DNA of 64,000 nt from Rebecca billardiae RCC1528 (taxonomy: Eukaryota > Haptophyta), in the NCBI GenBank assembly GCA_965240325.2, contig OZ251231.1, positions 1,364,001 through 1,428,000 on the forward strand. The letters run 5' to 3'. The notes under the pieces are model-generated. The model ran no database searches and had not been told where the DNA came from. It saw only the letters and a list, made by a program, of their open reading frames with translations. Positions within the stretch are counted from its first letter, which is position 1, and every line of letters begins with the position of its first letter. The position numbers and the translations under genes were made by a program. Below, one piece after another: positions 20,413 to 31,016 of the stretch.

Positions 20413-23400
20413 ATGGCCGAGCGCGACAGCACGAGGCGCTGCGCGAACTGCAGCGCGTCGAGCAGCGATACGAAGCTGCGCCTCTGCGCCAAGTGCCGCA
20501 GCGTCTACTTTTGCAGCCAGGCGTGCATCAAGGAGAAGTGGCCGCAGCACAAAGCTGAGTGCCGGCGTCGCGTGGCGGAGGCCGCGGCGGCGGCGGCCGC
20601 TGCTGAAAGGGCCCCCGCGCCCGCGGCCGCGCCGGTGCCCGCGGCCGCACCCGCACCCGAGTCCATCGCGAGGCACACGACTGCACGCACAGCCGCCGGT
20701 GCCACCGGTCGGGCACATGCTGCCGCGTGCGCACCCGCTGCCGGGGCGCTCGCACCTTCTCCTGCTGCTAGCGAGCGCAGAGCGGTCGCGCGCGACGTGC
20801 TCGCCGCGCTCACCTCCGACATCCTCGCAGCTGGCGCGGTGAAACCCCCTCTGCGGTGCGAAGTCGAGCTGCTCAAGCGCGCGTGCAACGCGCTCTTCAG
20901 CGCCGGCGACGCGGAGGCCGCGCTGGACGGGTACAACTTCGTCACCGGCACCTACCTGCTCGCGATGAGCCGGCTCGGCATGCGGCCGATCGCTCGGCTG
21001 GACACGCCCGAGACCGGCCCGAGCGTGTGGCTGCTGAGCGTGGGCGCGCTGGAGCCGCTGTGGGCGAGCACTCTGGCCAACCGCGTGCAGGCGCTCCTCA
21101 ACCTCGGCCGTCACGAGGAGGCGGCCGCGGGCGCCCTGCATGCGCTCCGAATGCCGGGCTGCGGAGATGGCGTGCTGGGCGAAAGCGCGCTGCGCCGCAA
21201 GCTGCTGCAGCGGCTGCGCGCGGCGCTGGCGCCGCCCTCGCAGGCGGTCATCGACGCCGCCGTCGCGGCGCACACCGCGCGTGCCGCGCGCGAAGGCGCG
21301 CCCTCGCCTCCCCGGGCTGAGACCGGCGCCGCTCTGGCGTCGATGCGCCAGGCAGCGAGCAGGCGGCGCCAGGCTGCAGCGGGCAGGGCTGGCCCCGACG
21401 CCCCGTGGAGCCGGGAGGCCGCAGCAGCCATCCTCGCGCTGTGCGACGGCCAGCCGAGCACCGCTGTCGACGTGCAGGGCGTGCTCCTCGCGGCATGCGA
21501 AGACCCCGGCCGAGACGCAATCACGCTCGGCGATCTGGTCAGCGGCGTGCGGCGGTGCTGCGGTTTCATAGTCACGGAGCGCGTCTCCCACGCCGCAGTG
21601 TTGCGTATCGCACGGCTGATGTGCCCCGCGCTCTCGCACTGCGCGGAGCGGCAGCGCGCGTTCGGCGCCGCGCTGCGCACGGCGCGCGCGGAGTACGAGG
21701 AGATCGCGAGCTGCTGCGCGCGCGTGCTGCACCCCTTCCTGATCTCGGCGGGCACGCCCGCGCTCCCGCGCACGGCGGCTGAGCGGCTCAGCTCGGCGCT
21801 CGAGACGCGCTGCCGCTGGCTGCTCAGCGGTCGGTACAGCCACGAGTCAGCGCTGTTTGCCTACTTGGTGTGCGCTGACCGGCTGCTCGGGGCGCTGCTC
21901 TCAGGGCTCAGCGACGGCGACCCGCTCTCCTCCGAGCAGTGGCTGCCCAGCGACATCGGCGCGCACGCGCTGCGCACATACATCGAGGAGCCGCGCCAAG
22001 ATGGCGCGAACACGAGCGCGGCGGTTGCGACGGTTCGGGCGGCGTGCGCGCTCGGCCTGTCAGGCGTGTCGCCCATCCGGGCGGACGGGTTTGACTGGGT
22101 GGGCACGCTGAAGTGCGCGGTCGAGCTGCTGTGGATCGCGCTCGCCGACGCGCAGCTGATCTCCTCGGCGGAGCACACGCGCCGTGTGGAGCTCGCTCGC
22201 GAGGCCCAGGGGATGCGCTACCTTGCGTGGCCGAGCGCGCTCGAGCGCACGCACAGAGCAGCCGCTGAGGTGGACACCCGCAGCCTGGCCGACGGCACGC
22301 CGCGCACGCCCGTCCCGCTGCGCCACCTCTTGACGAAGGCGGAGGAGCTCCGCGCCAAAATGCACGAGATCTGGCGGTGCCCTGAGCACGCGCCGCCGAA
22401 GCCCACGCTGCGCGAGGAAGGAGTTCTCCTGAGCCACGCGCTGTCGGAGGCGGAGGCAGCCGTGGAGGAGGCGATCAGCGCGGCAGACGCGGCGGCGGCA
22501 GCCGAGGGCGGCGGCGGGGCGGGTGGCCGTGGCGGGCGCTCCGCTGCCGACGGCCGGTCGCCGAGGGACAGGTTCAGAGCGCGCTGGTATGGCATGAGCG
22601 CTGAGCTTGTCGCTGACCCTGCACACATGGCGGCGCTCCAGGGCGAGATGGAGTCGATCGCGCGCGGCAAAGCACACCTCGCGCGCCTCGGCGGCAGTGA
22701 CAGTGGCGGCGGCGGCAGCAGCAGTGGCAGCAGCAGCGGCGCTGGGCACTCTGAGAGCCCGCTCGACCTCATCACGCGCGCGCTCGAGTGGGACGTGCTG
22801 GCGCGGCGCGCCTCGCTGCCGGCAGAGCTCCCCGTCGTCGACGAGTGCTGGTACATCAGCGTGGTGCCCGCGCAGGGGGTGAGTGCGGAGCGTCCGCAGC
22901 AGCAGCTGCCGGCGGCGGGCGGGTTCAGTCTGCAAGTGCGGTCGGCCCGTGTGTACGCGACGCGCTCGGCGCAGGTGCTGGTGAGTCGCGAGCCGCCGCC
23001 GGCGGCCCTGTCGATGCACGATGCGCGCAAGCCCTCGGAGCTGCCCAACGCGCTCGCCGTCGTGCCCGTCGCGGGCGCTGCGGTGGGCGCACGGAGCAGC
23101 GCGGCGCAGCACGCCTGGCTGTGCGCGTACGTGGCGCACGCCGCGTGCCGCGCGCTGCTCGACGCCGCGTTCGTGCGCGACGGCCTGCCTGCGCGCGTGC
23201 AGCTCGGGCCCATGGGCTGCGAGGCCCTGCACAGCGCGTTCGGCGCGGCCGATGGCGTCGGCGATGCGGGGCAACACGGCCCCGACAGCGCGACGCGCGC
23301 ACCCGGCGCAGCCTCGGCGTCGCGGCGCGCGCACGGCGGCGCGCGGCCGACCGACCGGGCCCAGCCTGGCAGCGTGACGCCGGGCGCCGCGTCTCGTCAG

Positions 23401-23523
23401 CGGCTGCGCGTCAACGCCTGGGCGCAGCGCTTCGTCGAGGAGGATCTTGGCGTGAGTACGCTCGTGCGCGCGTACGGTGGATGCATCCGCCGCAACTTGC
23501 CAACCGGCAAGGCCAGGTGCTAG
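20413..23523 (+). CDS. MYND-type zinc finger protein, large, otherwise unknown
   Basis: A 1,036-residue frame from the ATG at 20413. Residues 10-50 form a MYND finger (C-x2-C, then C-x2-C, C-x3-C and H-x3-C), a module for protein-protein contacts with proline-rich partners. After it comes an Ala/Pro-rich linker (to ~125), then a long helical region (residues ~135-720) with TPR-like leucine/alanine periodicity, for example the stretch around NRVQALLNLGRHEEAAAGAL. A Gly/Ser-rich insert lies near 760-785. No SET domain is seen, so a methyltransferase call is not supported. The whole length reads as one exon, but GTGAGTGCG near 22878 and GTGAGTACG near 23452 look like splice donors, so the C-terminus could be spliced differently. 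Head-to-head with the ROK kinase gene. Confidence 0.75.
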   Translation: MAERDSTRRCANCSASSSDTKLRLCAKCRSVYFCSQACIKEKWPQHKAECRRRVAEAAAAAAAAERAPAPAAAPVPAAAPAPESIARHTTARTAAGATGRAHAAACAPAAGALAPSPAASERRAVARDVLAALTSDILAAGAVKPPLRCEVELLKRACNALFSAGDAEAALDGYNFVTGTYLLAMSRLGMRPIARLDTPETGPSVWLLSVGALEPLWASTLANRVQALLNLGRHEEAAAGALHALRMPGCGDGVLGESALRRKLLQRLRAALAPPSQAVIDAAVAAHTARAAREGAPSPPRAETGAALASMRQAASRRRQAAAGRAGPDAPWSREAAAAILALCDGQPSTAVDVQGVLLAACEDPGRDAITLGDLVSGVRRCCGFIVTERVSHAAVLRIARLMCPALSHCAERQRAFGAALRTARAEYEEIASCCARVLHPFLISAGTPALPRTAAERLSSALETRCRWLLSGRYSHESALFAYLVCADRLLGALLSGLSDGDPLSSEQWLPSDIGAHALRTYIEEPRQDGANTSAAVATVRAACALGLSGVSPIRADGFDWVGTLKCAVELLWIALADAQLISSAEHTRRVELAREAQGMRYLAWPSALERTHRAAAEVDTRSLADGTPRTPVPLRHLLTKAEELRAKMHEIWRCPEHAPPKPTLREEGVLLSHALSEAEAAVEEAISAADAAAAAEGGGGAGGRGGRSAADGRSPRDRFRARWYGMSAELVADPAHMAALQGEMESIARGKAHLARLGGSDSGGGGSSSGSSSGAGHSESPLDLITRALEWDVLARRASLPAELPVVDECWYISVVPAQGVSAERPQQQLPAAGGFSLQVRSARVYATRSAQVLVSREPPPAALSMHDARKPSELPNALAVVPVAGAAVGARSSAAQHAWLCAYVAHAACRALLDAAFVRDGLPARVQLGPMGCEALHSAFGAADGVGDAGQHGPDSATRAPGAASASRRAHGGARPTDRAQPGSVTPGAASRQRLRVNAWAQRFVEEDLGVSTLVRAYGGCIRRNLPTGKARC

Positions 23524-23721
23524 CGGCGGACGACGGACCACGGAGGTGGGCGGTGCGGGCGCCCTGCTGAGTGTCGTCAGTCATCATCATACTGTCACAG
23601 TACTATACGTATGTCTATGATAGTACCGTGAAATCGTGAACCGGTACCGCCATAGAGTCTTTCGTTGTTTAGACCGGCAAGCGCCCGTTGGTCGCCCCCC
23701 GGAGGGTCGCAAGGCGTCACG

Positions 23722-24315
23722 ATGGTGCTCCTCACCATCCCACGGATGACGGCGGCGATAGCGCGCGGCTACCTGGCACGCAGACGGGGGAGCGTCGCGG
23801 AGGGCACCGGCTTCCACTTCCCGCACGTGCGCAGCGTGCGGCCCAGCGTTCTCTTCGACGTGGATCTATTCGGTCATATGAATAACGCCGCGTTCCTCGT
23901 GCACGCAGAAATGGCGCGCTGGGAGCTTTCTGCTGCGACCGGCCTCCTCGAGTATGCGCTTGCGCACAAGGCTTGGTTCATCGTGGGATCGGCGTCTGTG
24001 CGCTTTCGCCGAGAGCTCAAGCCATTTCAGCGGTTTGAGGTGCACTCGCAGCTGATCGACTTTGACGACCGATGGGTGACGGTGGTGCACGAGTTCCGAG
24101 GCGCGGGAGATCGCGCTTCGGACCTGCATGCGCAGGGTATCTGCCGCGCGGTGATCAAGACGTCCGGCGGCAAGACGCTGGTGCCTGGCACCGTGCTCCA
24201 GGACATCGGCGTCGACGTGGCGTCCAGGCCACCTATTCCACCCGAGTGGGCCGAGGTGATCGGCGCATCTGCGCGGCTCGACGACACCCTGCGCGAGCTG
24301 GCATCGCGGCCTTAG
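23722..24315 (+). CDS. Hotdog-fold thioesterase (THEM6/acyl-CoA thioesterase-like)
   Basis: A single-exon, 197-residue protein of the 4HBT/hotdog superfamily, which hydrolyses acyl thioesters. The signature DVDLFGHMNNAAFL (residues ~46-59) matches the DxxGHMNNAxY pattern that starts the long hotdog helix. Later strands read SVRFRRELKPFQRFEV and DRWVTVVHEF. The pattern suits eukaryotic THEM6/mesenchymal-stem-cell-protein-like proteins more than bacterial YbgC. The ATG at 23722 is chosen; upstream in-frame sequence has only non-ATG starts. The N-terminus (~25 residues, basic and hydrophobic) could be a membrane or organelle signal. It is co-oriented with the MYND gene, about 200 bp downstream. 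Confidence 0.85.
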   Translation: MVLLTIPRMTAAIARGYLARRRGSVAEGTGFHFPHVRSVRPSVLFDVDLFGHMNNAAFLVHAEMARWELSAATGLLEYALAHKAWFIVGSASVRFRRELKPFQRFEVHSQLIDFDDRWVTVVHEFRGAGDRASDLHAQGICRAVIKTSGGKTLVPGTVLQDIGVDVASRPPIPPEWAEVIGASARLDDTLRELASRP

Positions 24316-25714
24316 CCGTCGGCTCATGGAGGCAGGCGGAGCCGGCGCGTGCCTGCCTGAGATCGGGCCAGCCGGCTGGGCCACGGTGTCGAGACGATGT
24401 GACATGCTCGACACGCGCCGTCCCCGGCATGCAAATGTCGGACAGCCGCGCGCTCACGTCTTAGGCTGGGCTGACTACCACTGCGACGTAGCCTGCGACT
24501 ACGGAGTAATCGGACAAAGGTCAGCAGCAAAGCTACTGACGACTGCATACACTTTAGTGCATACACCGGTAGCTGTGCCTGAGTTATACCCGGTGGATGG
24601 ACCAGACGACTCGATCTGCTGTTGCGCAGCTTTGACTTCGTCCGACTCCGGGCTCCGGCTCCGGTGGCACCCCCCCTAGCTCCGTAGTACGTCTTGGCCC
24701 CGAGCCGAAGTCAACCAAGCGGACCATGCAGCAGTAGAGTCCCTTCCGACCCCCGATTGACGATGACTTCAACGAGCAATGTCGCATCCGACCACCTCCC
24801 AATAGGTTCAGACACTATTTTTACTATGTAATTACCCGCCCCTTACTCAGATTTCAGCACAGCCCGGGAGCGTTCCGGACACCTGTATACATATGCGAAA
24901 ATGATATCCGGACTGGGTATTTAGTTATAGAAAATAGAATCTGAACCTATTGGAGGTGTGGCTGCTGATGATCCATCTGGCCGTAATATCGTCCAAGGCG
25001 GACCGCCTGGGGTGGGCTAGGAGCTATTGTAGATCATCAGAGGCGGCGATCCCGCCGATTGCTTGCAGTTTCAAGATGTAACGCTCCACTGACCGGACTG
25101 GGGGGGGGGTGGACCGAAGCCGGAGCCCACTACTCACTAGATATCGGCCGGGTGCACAGGCGCCGGAAAAATTACCGGCGCCGGGAATCGGCCTGTCGAA
25201 TCGGCGCTGACGAGTGAGGTCAGTCCGGTCAGTGGTGAGGCCCACTACAACTCCTAGGTCAGGGCTGGGGGTGGGATCGCACCGTGCAGGCAACGGCCTT
25301 GGTGCAGGCGTGCGGCCGCGTGCAGCAGGCGCAGCGGCACAGCTGGCGCTGCTCGGAATAATAATTCAGCTGCACGACTCGCATGCGATTGGTAATGGTA
25401 TGTTCGAGAACGGAGCGGGCGGTGGCTCTGCCACCAACGCCGACTTGTCGACGACCAGGCACTGCCGCCGACGAATCGGAAGACCTGTGCCGGCATGCCT
25501 GATAATAATGAGTAAGCTCACTGACTAACTGGAGAGCGGTGTCTTACTGGTGGGTTTGTGATGGGCGCGCGGACATCCGCGTGCCCATCGCCGCCACGGA
25601 AAATAAAAATAAGAAACAAAAGGGCGCATCAAAATGGTTTTCCTCATTTCCTGGGCAATCAAAGCGCCTATGATTGTGGCGCGTAATTACGTTCGGCCCT
25701 CGCCGCCATCAGCG
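24316..25714. other. Intergenic, no gene seen
   Basis: 1.4 kb of mixed composition, AT-rich around 24800-24960. CCTATTGG appears in both orientations near 24798 and 24945, flanking ~150 bp of AT-rich DNA with a shared TCAGA.. phrase. No gene is supported. The last ~100 bp are the likely UROD promoter. Confidence 0.5.
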
Positions 25715-27191
25715 ATGCACGCAACTCGCGGCTGCATGCGCACGTGCACCGCCGTGGCGCTCCTCGCGGGGGTGGCGTCAGCGTACGTTGCCCCGGCGAG
25801 GCATGGCGCGGCATCTAGCTCGGCCGCACGGCGTGGCTCTGCGCGCGCCGCCAGCGCGCGCGGCGTCACGCGCGTCGTGCTCGCGGCGGACGATCCGTTG
25901 CTGCTGCGCGCCGCGCGCGGCGAGCCAGTCGAGCGGCCGCCCGTGTGGATGATGCGCCAGGCGGGGCGGCATATGAAGGTGTACCGCGACCTGTGCGAGA
26001 AGTACCCCACCTTTAGGGAACGCTCGGAGATCGCCGAGGTCTCCACGCAGATCAGCCTTCAGCCGTGGGAGGCGTACAAGACCGATGGCGTCATCCTCTT
26101 CTCCGACATCCTCACGCCGCTGCCGGGCATGGGGATCGAGTTCGACATCCTGGAGAAGGCGGGCCCGAAGATCCGCGCGCTGCGCTCCGCCGCGGAGATC
26201 GAGGCCGTCCACCTCATGGACCCCGTCGAGGCGTGCCCGTTCGTGCAGCAGACGCTCGGGGACCTCCGGAAGGAGGTGGGCAACGAGGCGACTGTGCTTG
26301 GCTTCATCGGCGCGCCGTACACAATGGCGACGTACTGCATCGAGGTGCGCGCGGCCGCGCGCGCACCCGAGACCACCATCTCGACGCGCGCCGCACGGCG
26401 GCCCCCAGGCTCACGCCGGCGCCTGCCTCGCGCGCGCGCGCACGCCCCGCGCCCGCGCGCCGCACCGCGTTGTTGGCGCGCAGGGCGGGACGAGCTCCAG
26501 CTATCTCGAGATCAAGAAGATGGGGTTGCGAGAGCCCGAGCTGCTGCACAAGCTGCTCACCAAGCTCGCGGACAACCTCGCCGAGTACGCCTGCTACCAG
26601 ATCGAGTCGGGCGCGCAGACCATGCAGATGTTCGACTCGTGGGCGGGCAACCTCTCGCCGACCGACTACGACACCTTCTCGCACCCGTACCAGAAGCGGG
26701 TGGTGGAGAAGGTGAAGGCGAAGCACCCCGACGTGCCGTTCATCACGTACATCGCCAAGTCGGCGGCGCTGCTCGAGCGCATGGCGCAGAACGGCGGCGA
26801 CATCGTCTCGGTCGACTGGACCGTCCACCTGGCTGAGGCGCGCAAGAAGATGGGACCAGTCGGCGTGCAGGTGCGACCCGGGCGGCGTGCGTGCGGCGAT
26901 GCTGCGGCGCGGGGCGCTGGCCGCGATGCGCGCCGGCCGGTGTGCGCGCGCGGTGCGCTCACAGCCGCGTGTCCACTGCGCGCCGACGCCGGCGCCTGCG
27001 CCGCGCAGGGCAACCTCGACCCGGCGGTCCTGCTCGGCACGCCCGACGTGATTGTCGAGCGCACGCACGACGTGATCAAGCAGGGCGGCGGCAAGCAGCA
27101 CGTCGTCAACCTCGGCCACGGCATCGAGCCGTCCACGCCCGAGGAGAACGCTAAGCTCTTCGTCGACACGGTCAAGGCGTACCGCTACTGA
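25715..27191 (+). CDS. hemE: Uroporphyrinogen III decarboxylase, plastid-targeted (three exons)
   Basis: Decarboxylates uroporphyrinogen III to coproporphyrinogen III in haem and chlorophyll synthesis (EC 4.1.1.37). Exons 25715-26344, 26484-26870 and 27009-27191 join in phase 0 and give 399 residues; both introns start GTGCG. The first ~20 residues carry a hydrophobic signal ([12 protein letters not shown]) cut before YVAP, then an Ala/Ser/Arg-rich transit-like stretch, as expected for import into a secondary plastid. Enzyme motifs are [24 protein letters not shown], then after splicing GGTSSSY, FDSWAG, QGNLDPA and NLGHGI. In-frame ATGs at 25634 and 25736 are alternatives; 25715 gives a normal leader. 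Confidence 0.95.
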
Positions 27192-27695
27192 GCCGGCGGG
27201 CTCGCGGCGCGAGCGCCCTGGCCATGCGCCGGGTAGCCCTCCTGATCCGCGGTCGTATCGCCTTCAGCAGCGCCGCGCGATCGAGCAACCGCTGCGCTGC
27301 GGCCGCGAAGGTGGCCAAGTTCGCTGCCAAGACGGTCACGCCCCACGGTGTGACCAGACCAAGGCCAAGCCCGGCGTCTCGGTCGACACGCTGAGCTGCC
27401 CTTCCTGCGTCGATCTGCCAGCTCGGGCAGGAGTCGTAGGCGCACAGCGGGAGGCCAAGGCGGCAGGGTCACAGGTTACGGACGTATTACGGTCCGACGT
27501 TACGGTATTAACGGTATAGACGAACGCCAACAGGTCCAGGACCAAACGCGGCCTGCGTGCTACAGCTACTCTGCCTGCTCGCCGGACCGTCGGGCGTCGA
27601 CGAGGCGTCAGCCCGCCACTAAGCCGTAGTAGCAGCCTCGTCCTCGATCATTGCCAGCTTACTACTTATAGTACTTGCTACTACTACTTGCTACG

Positions 27696-27761
27696 CGAGT
27701 ACCCGGCGGATGAAACTATAGCTGGCACTCTGACTCAGCAGAGTCAGCTGCCGGGTACTCG
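27696..27761. repeat. Nested inverted repeat (possible hairpin)
   Basis: The outer arms CGAGTACCCGGC (27696-27707) and GCCGGGTACTCG (27750-27761) are perfect complements. Inside, AGCTG pairs with CAGCT and ACTCTG (27727-27732) with CAGAGT (27739-27744). Its role is unknown. Confidence 0.7.
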
Positions 27762-27956
27762 TAACGGTACTAAACGGTGCCAACCCGCCACCGCTTTACG
27801 CCCTGTCGCCTTACCGCATACCGGCTTACGGCTTAGCCTTAGTCCGCCGTACTCCCCCGTAGTCGGACATCTCAGCATCCGATATATATTCATCAACGCC
27901 TCGACAACTTGTGCATACAGTCTTAGCAGCATATCAGTCCTCATCGGTTGGCAGGC

Positions 27957-28040
27957 CGGAGGCTTCGGCCGCCAGTCTGATCACGGTGATCACCTGGAGC
28001 CCGTTATAAAATATAAATAAAGGGGAATTTGAAAAGGCAC
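27957..28040 (-). repeat. Dispersed repeat family A, fragment
   Basis: Reverse complement of the 3' part of the copy at 6919-7172 (shared GGCGGCCGAAGCC, GATCAGACTGG and CCCGTTATAA...GGGGAATTT). It has a few extra bases after GATCA and an ATATAAATAA insertion. It lies directly before family B copy 3. Confidence 0.65.
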
Positions 28041-28070
28041 TTCGCACTGGGCTAGCCGAGACTCGAGAGA

Positions 28071-28206
28071 TACAGTTTACTATGTTTTAACGTGCACACT
28101 TGGTTAAACACTGCACAAAGACACAGCCACAAATTACAAAACAAACCGGCGCAGGCAGGTGAGGGGCGCGTTGCCTCACCTCATCGAGGCGGCCATTGCA
28201 GCAAGC
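28071..28206 (+). repeat. Dispersed repeat family B, copy 3
   Basis: TACAGTTTACTATGTTTTAA to GGCGGCCATTGCAGCAAGC, with an internal deletion of the GGCGTGATTGACGCC segment relative to copies 1 and 2 and a small insert (TTACAAAA). Confidence 0.8.
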
Positions 28207-28412
28207 GGCCACAGTTTGAGTCTACTCAGAATAAGAGACGCACACAGCTCAGGCAGGCGACAGTAGTGTCACAGTAGCTTACTGACCGGGAGCTAACTAC
28301 TGTTACTGTACCCGAATTATGCAGGAGCCGGACCGGGCTGGAGTGGGGAAGGTGGCCTGCCTCAGGTCAGGGCAGCCTCATCAGGCGAGACGACCGTTGG
28401 CTGCAGGCGGCC

Positions 28413-29267
28413 TTGCTTGTTGACCAGTGGCACGCAGTTGACGTTGCTGGGGCCTTTCGGGTCGACTGGCGCCGACTCGCCGAGCGCGGCGCGTTCGACC
28501 GGGCTGCGTTCTGGATCCGCGCAGAGCTAGCCGAGTCGCCGTCGCGCGGCATGGAGCGCGATGCCGCTCTCGACGAGATCAACACGCTGATGCGACAGCT
28601 CCGCGCCGTACGGAAGCACGAGACACCGCCGGTGCGCAAGACAACCTTTGGCTCTACCATTCGCACGCCGCGCCTAGCTGCGCCCTCGAGTCCGGCGCCT
28701 GCCTACAACCCGCAGCCCGTCGCTCGGCGGAAGCCAAGCGCGATCATATCAAGCTCGACGCCACGGTTGGCCAGTATCGAGCTCGCCTCCGCGGACACGC
28801 CTGGGCCGGGTGCGTACGACACGCCTTCATCCATCGCTGCGTCGAGCTCGTCCCGGCGCGCTCCATCCAGCCGGAGCCCCGCCACCGCGGGCGAAGAGCG
28901 TTTCGCCCGGTCTTTTTACCGGGAGGACGACACGCCAGGGCCTACCGCATATCACCCCGAGCGTCAGGGCGCAGATTCGCGTGCGAAAGGGGTACGCATC
29001 GCGCGCTCTGGCCGGGAGCCAGGCACGTCGGCTCCAGACTCACCGGGCCCAGGAGCCTACACGCCACGCACCACGGCACATGGCTCGAGCGTCGCGTACC
29101 GGCGCCCGCAACGCCCACACTCGCGGGCTCAGCATGTGCGTTCGACCTTTGGCGGCACCTCCCCGCGCTTCCCGACGGACGCGCGCGATCTGGCCAACGT
29201 GCATCTAGGGCCAGGCTCCTACAACCCATCGGCGCCTGTCGACGCGCGACGAGTCCGAATGCGCTGA
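28413..29267 (+). CDS. STPGR (PG-rich repeat) flagellar/microtubule-associated protein, 5' end uncertain
   Basis: At least 240 residues with four sperm-tail PG-rich (STPGR/SHIPPO) signatures: TPGPGAYD, TPGPTAYHP, SPGPGAYTPR and LGPGSYNP. Such proteins line axonemal or cytoskeletal microtubules, fitting a flagellate alga. Spacers are rich in Ser, Arg and Pro. The first in-frame ATG is at 28551, but upstream sequence stays open and looks like coding back to about 28371 (SLIRRDDRWLQAALLVDQW), with CTCAG and GGCAG acceptor-like sites just before. At least one 5' exon is therefore likely. The stop at 29265-29267 follows a basic C-terminus. Confidence 0.75.
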   Translation: MLVDQWHAVDVAGAFRVDWRRLAERGAFDRAAFWIRAELAESPSRGMERDAALDEINTLMRQLRAVRKHETPPVRKTTFGSTIRTPRLAAPSSPAPAYNPQPVARRKPSAIISSSTPRLASIELASADTPGPGAYDTPSSIAASSSSRRAPSSRSPATAGEERFARSFYREDDTPGPTAYHPERQGADSRAKGVRIARSGREPGTSAPDSPGPGAYTPRTTAHGSSVAYRRPQRPHSRAQHVRSTFGGTSPRFPTDARDLANVHLGPGSYNPSAPVDARRVRMR

Positions 29268-30689
29268 GGTTCTGGTTCCAGGCCGCTCGCGATAGCGGCG
29301 CATTCGCAGCTTGCGTCTTGGCTGGCCGGGCGGCAGCCTGAGGATTCGAGTGGAGGTCCGACCGGCTCATCATCATCTCGGCCCGTCGTGGCTCTAAGAC
29401 TTAGACAATAGACTGTCTTAGTCAGTGCCGTACGGTCGTCAATATATTCCTACAGCGCGCGATTATATATATATAGCAGTGATTTATCCTATAATCAATA
29501 TATATATATATATATTGGGATTACCGCGAGCTCCGAGCGCTACCGATCGAGCCCTGCTAAAAGCTCACCGCGCGCGACAGGGGCCGCAGGACGGACGTCG
29601 CCTCACAGACGCCTCCACGGGCACGGGCTCACTAGTTGCCTCTGCAACTTGGCTCTGTCGAGCTTGTGACCAAGCCCCTGGCCCGGCCAAAGCCGCTGAT
29701 CGATCGAGCCTCGCCGATCGGTTCTTCGTATTCGTAGACGTATTCGTTTTGCCCCGAACTGAATTTCCTTCGGGCCAATCGGCGGCTGCGCTCGCGCCAG
29801 CCGTATCGCGTCGTTAACGCGACAGATCATCCGTGCGGGTGAGCAGCTTCGTCGCGGGAAGCAGCTGATATGATTCCACTTGCACTGGTGGTTGATGAAG
29901 GATCAAAGTCCAACGGCGGCAGCATGGCGGCCTGGCCGAGATGCTCGTGTGACTCGCCATCTGCTCGCCGCAGCGCGTCACGCCGGGTCGTGCAGCCCGC
30001 GTGCGCGCCGACCTGCAAAGATGTGTGCGCTCGGTATCGGTGCGTCGCCCCGCGTCTCACGCGTGCTCGCCCCCGACTTGCTCCAGCCCGCAGCCGCTGC
30101 GCGCGCGCCGCGCGCGCGCGCGCGCGCGCGCTGTCCGCGCACTGCTGCCTCGCAGCAGCCGCGCGTCCGCGCACTGCTATCTCGTAGCAGCCGCGCCACC
30201 GGTCCGCCTGCTGCGGCACCGGCCCTGGCACCCCGGCGACGACGCCATCTGCTGAGATGCGTGTCCCAGGTCGTGCCAGCTCATCCGCACTGCTGCTCTG
30301 CAGCAGCTGCGCCGCCGGTCTGCTTGCTGCAGCACCGGCCCTGACGCACCGGCGGCGACGCCATCTGCTGAGATGCGCGCGGCCCCAGGCCGCGTCAGCT
30401 CACTCAACACAATATATATATATATGATGCCGCCGCGCCACGCTGACTACTCAGACTAGTGATAAGTGAAGCCTCTGTGACAGGCTGCCGAACTATTAAT
30501 AAAATTACGACTATATCTACCGTTGTTCATAATCGTCATCATCCGCGATTCTGCGTCAATAAACTGCAGTCTGACAGAGTGACAGTCTGTGCTGCGGCGC
30601 TCACAGTCTGACTCGAAGTCTAAAAATGTAAATACAATGCAAGTTACTCAGTCTAAATTCTAATAAATATAAAGTCAAATCGCTATATT
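29268..30689. other. Intergenic, no gene supported
   Basis: Includes TA-repeat patches (29460-29515), a CG-dinucleotide run near 30100-30130 and a ~115-bp imperfect tandem duplication (about 30190-30410; repeated phrase GACGCCATCTGCTGAGATGCG). Short serine/alanine-rich frames are present but none looks like a gene. Confidence 0.5.
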
Positions 30690-31016
30690 TATTAATGGCC
30701 CGCGGTGCAGGGCGGAACGCGCAGCGTGGAGCCCGCTCCGTGGGCCCTAACCACGTTTCAAAAAGATCTTTGATCAAAGAAAAAAGGGACTGGGCGGTGT
30801 TTTCCAGAGTGGAGGAGACCGAGTTTCGATTTTTTGAGACCTCCTTACGCATGGATTAGCGTCGAAAAAGGGCGCGTCCGCCGTCTTGAATAGTGAACAG
30901 AGGAATCAACGAAACCCACGCCCAAGTGTGCGAGGCAGGGTAATTGTGGGTAGACTCTCGTTAATGTAGTGTGACCATAGTTTGATAAAATATATATGGC
31001 CTCGCCGCGGCAAGAT
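30690..31016 (+). repeat. Dispersed repeat family A, copy 2
   Basis: The longest plus-strand copy, from ATGGCCCGCGGTGCAGGGCG through CCTAACCACGTTTCAAA and AGATCTTTGATCA to ATATATGGCCTCGCCGC. It matches 533-845 in inverted orientation. Confidence 0.8.

Larger units (their letters stand above)
27192..28070. other. Intergenic, no gene seen
   Basis: Spacer 3' of UROD. It includes a nested palindrome (27696-27761) and a fragment of repeat family A (27957-28040). Confidence 0.6.
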
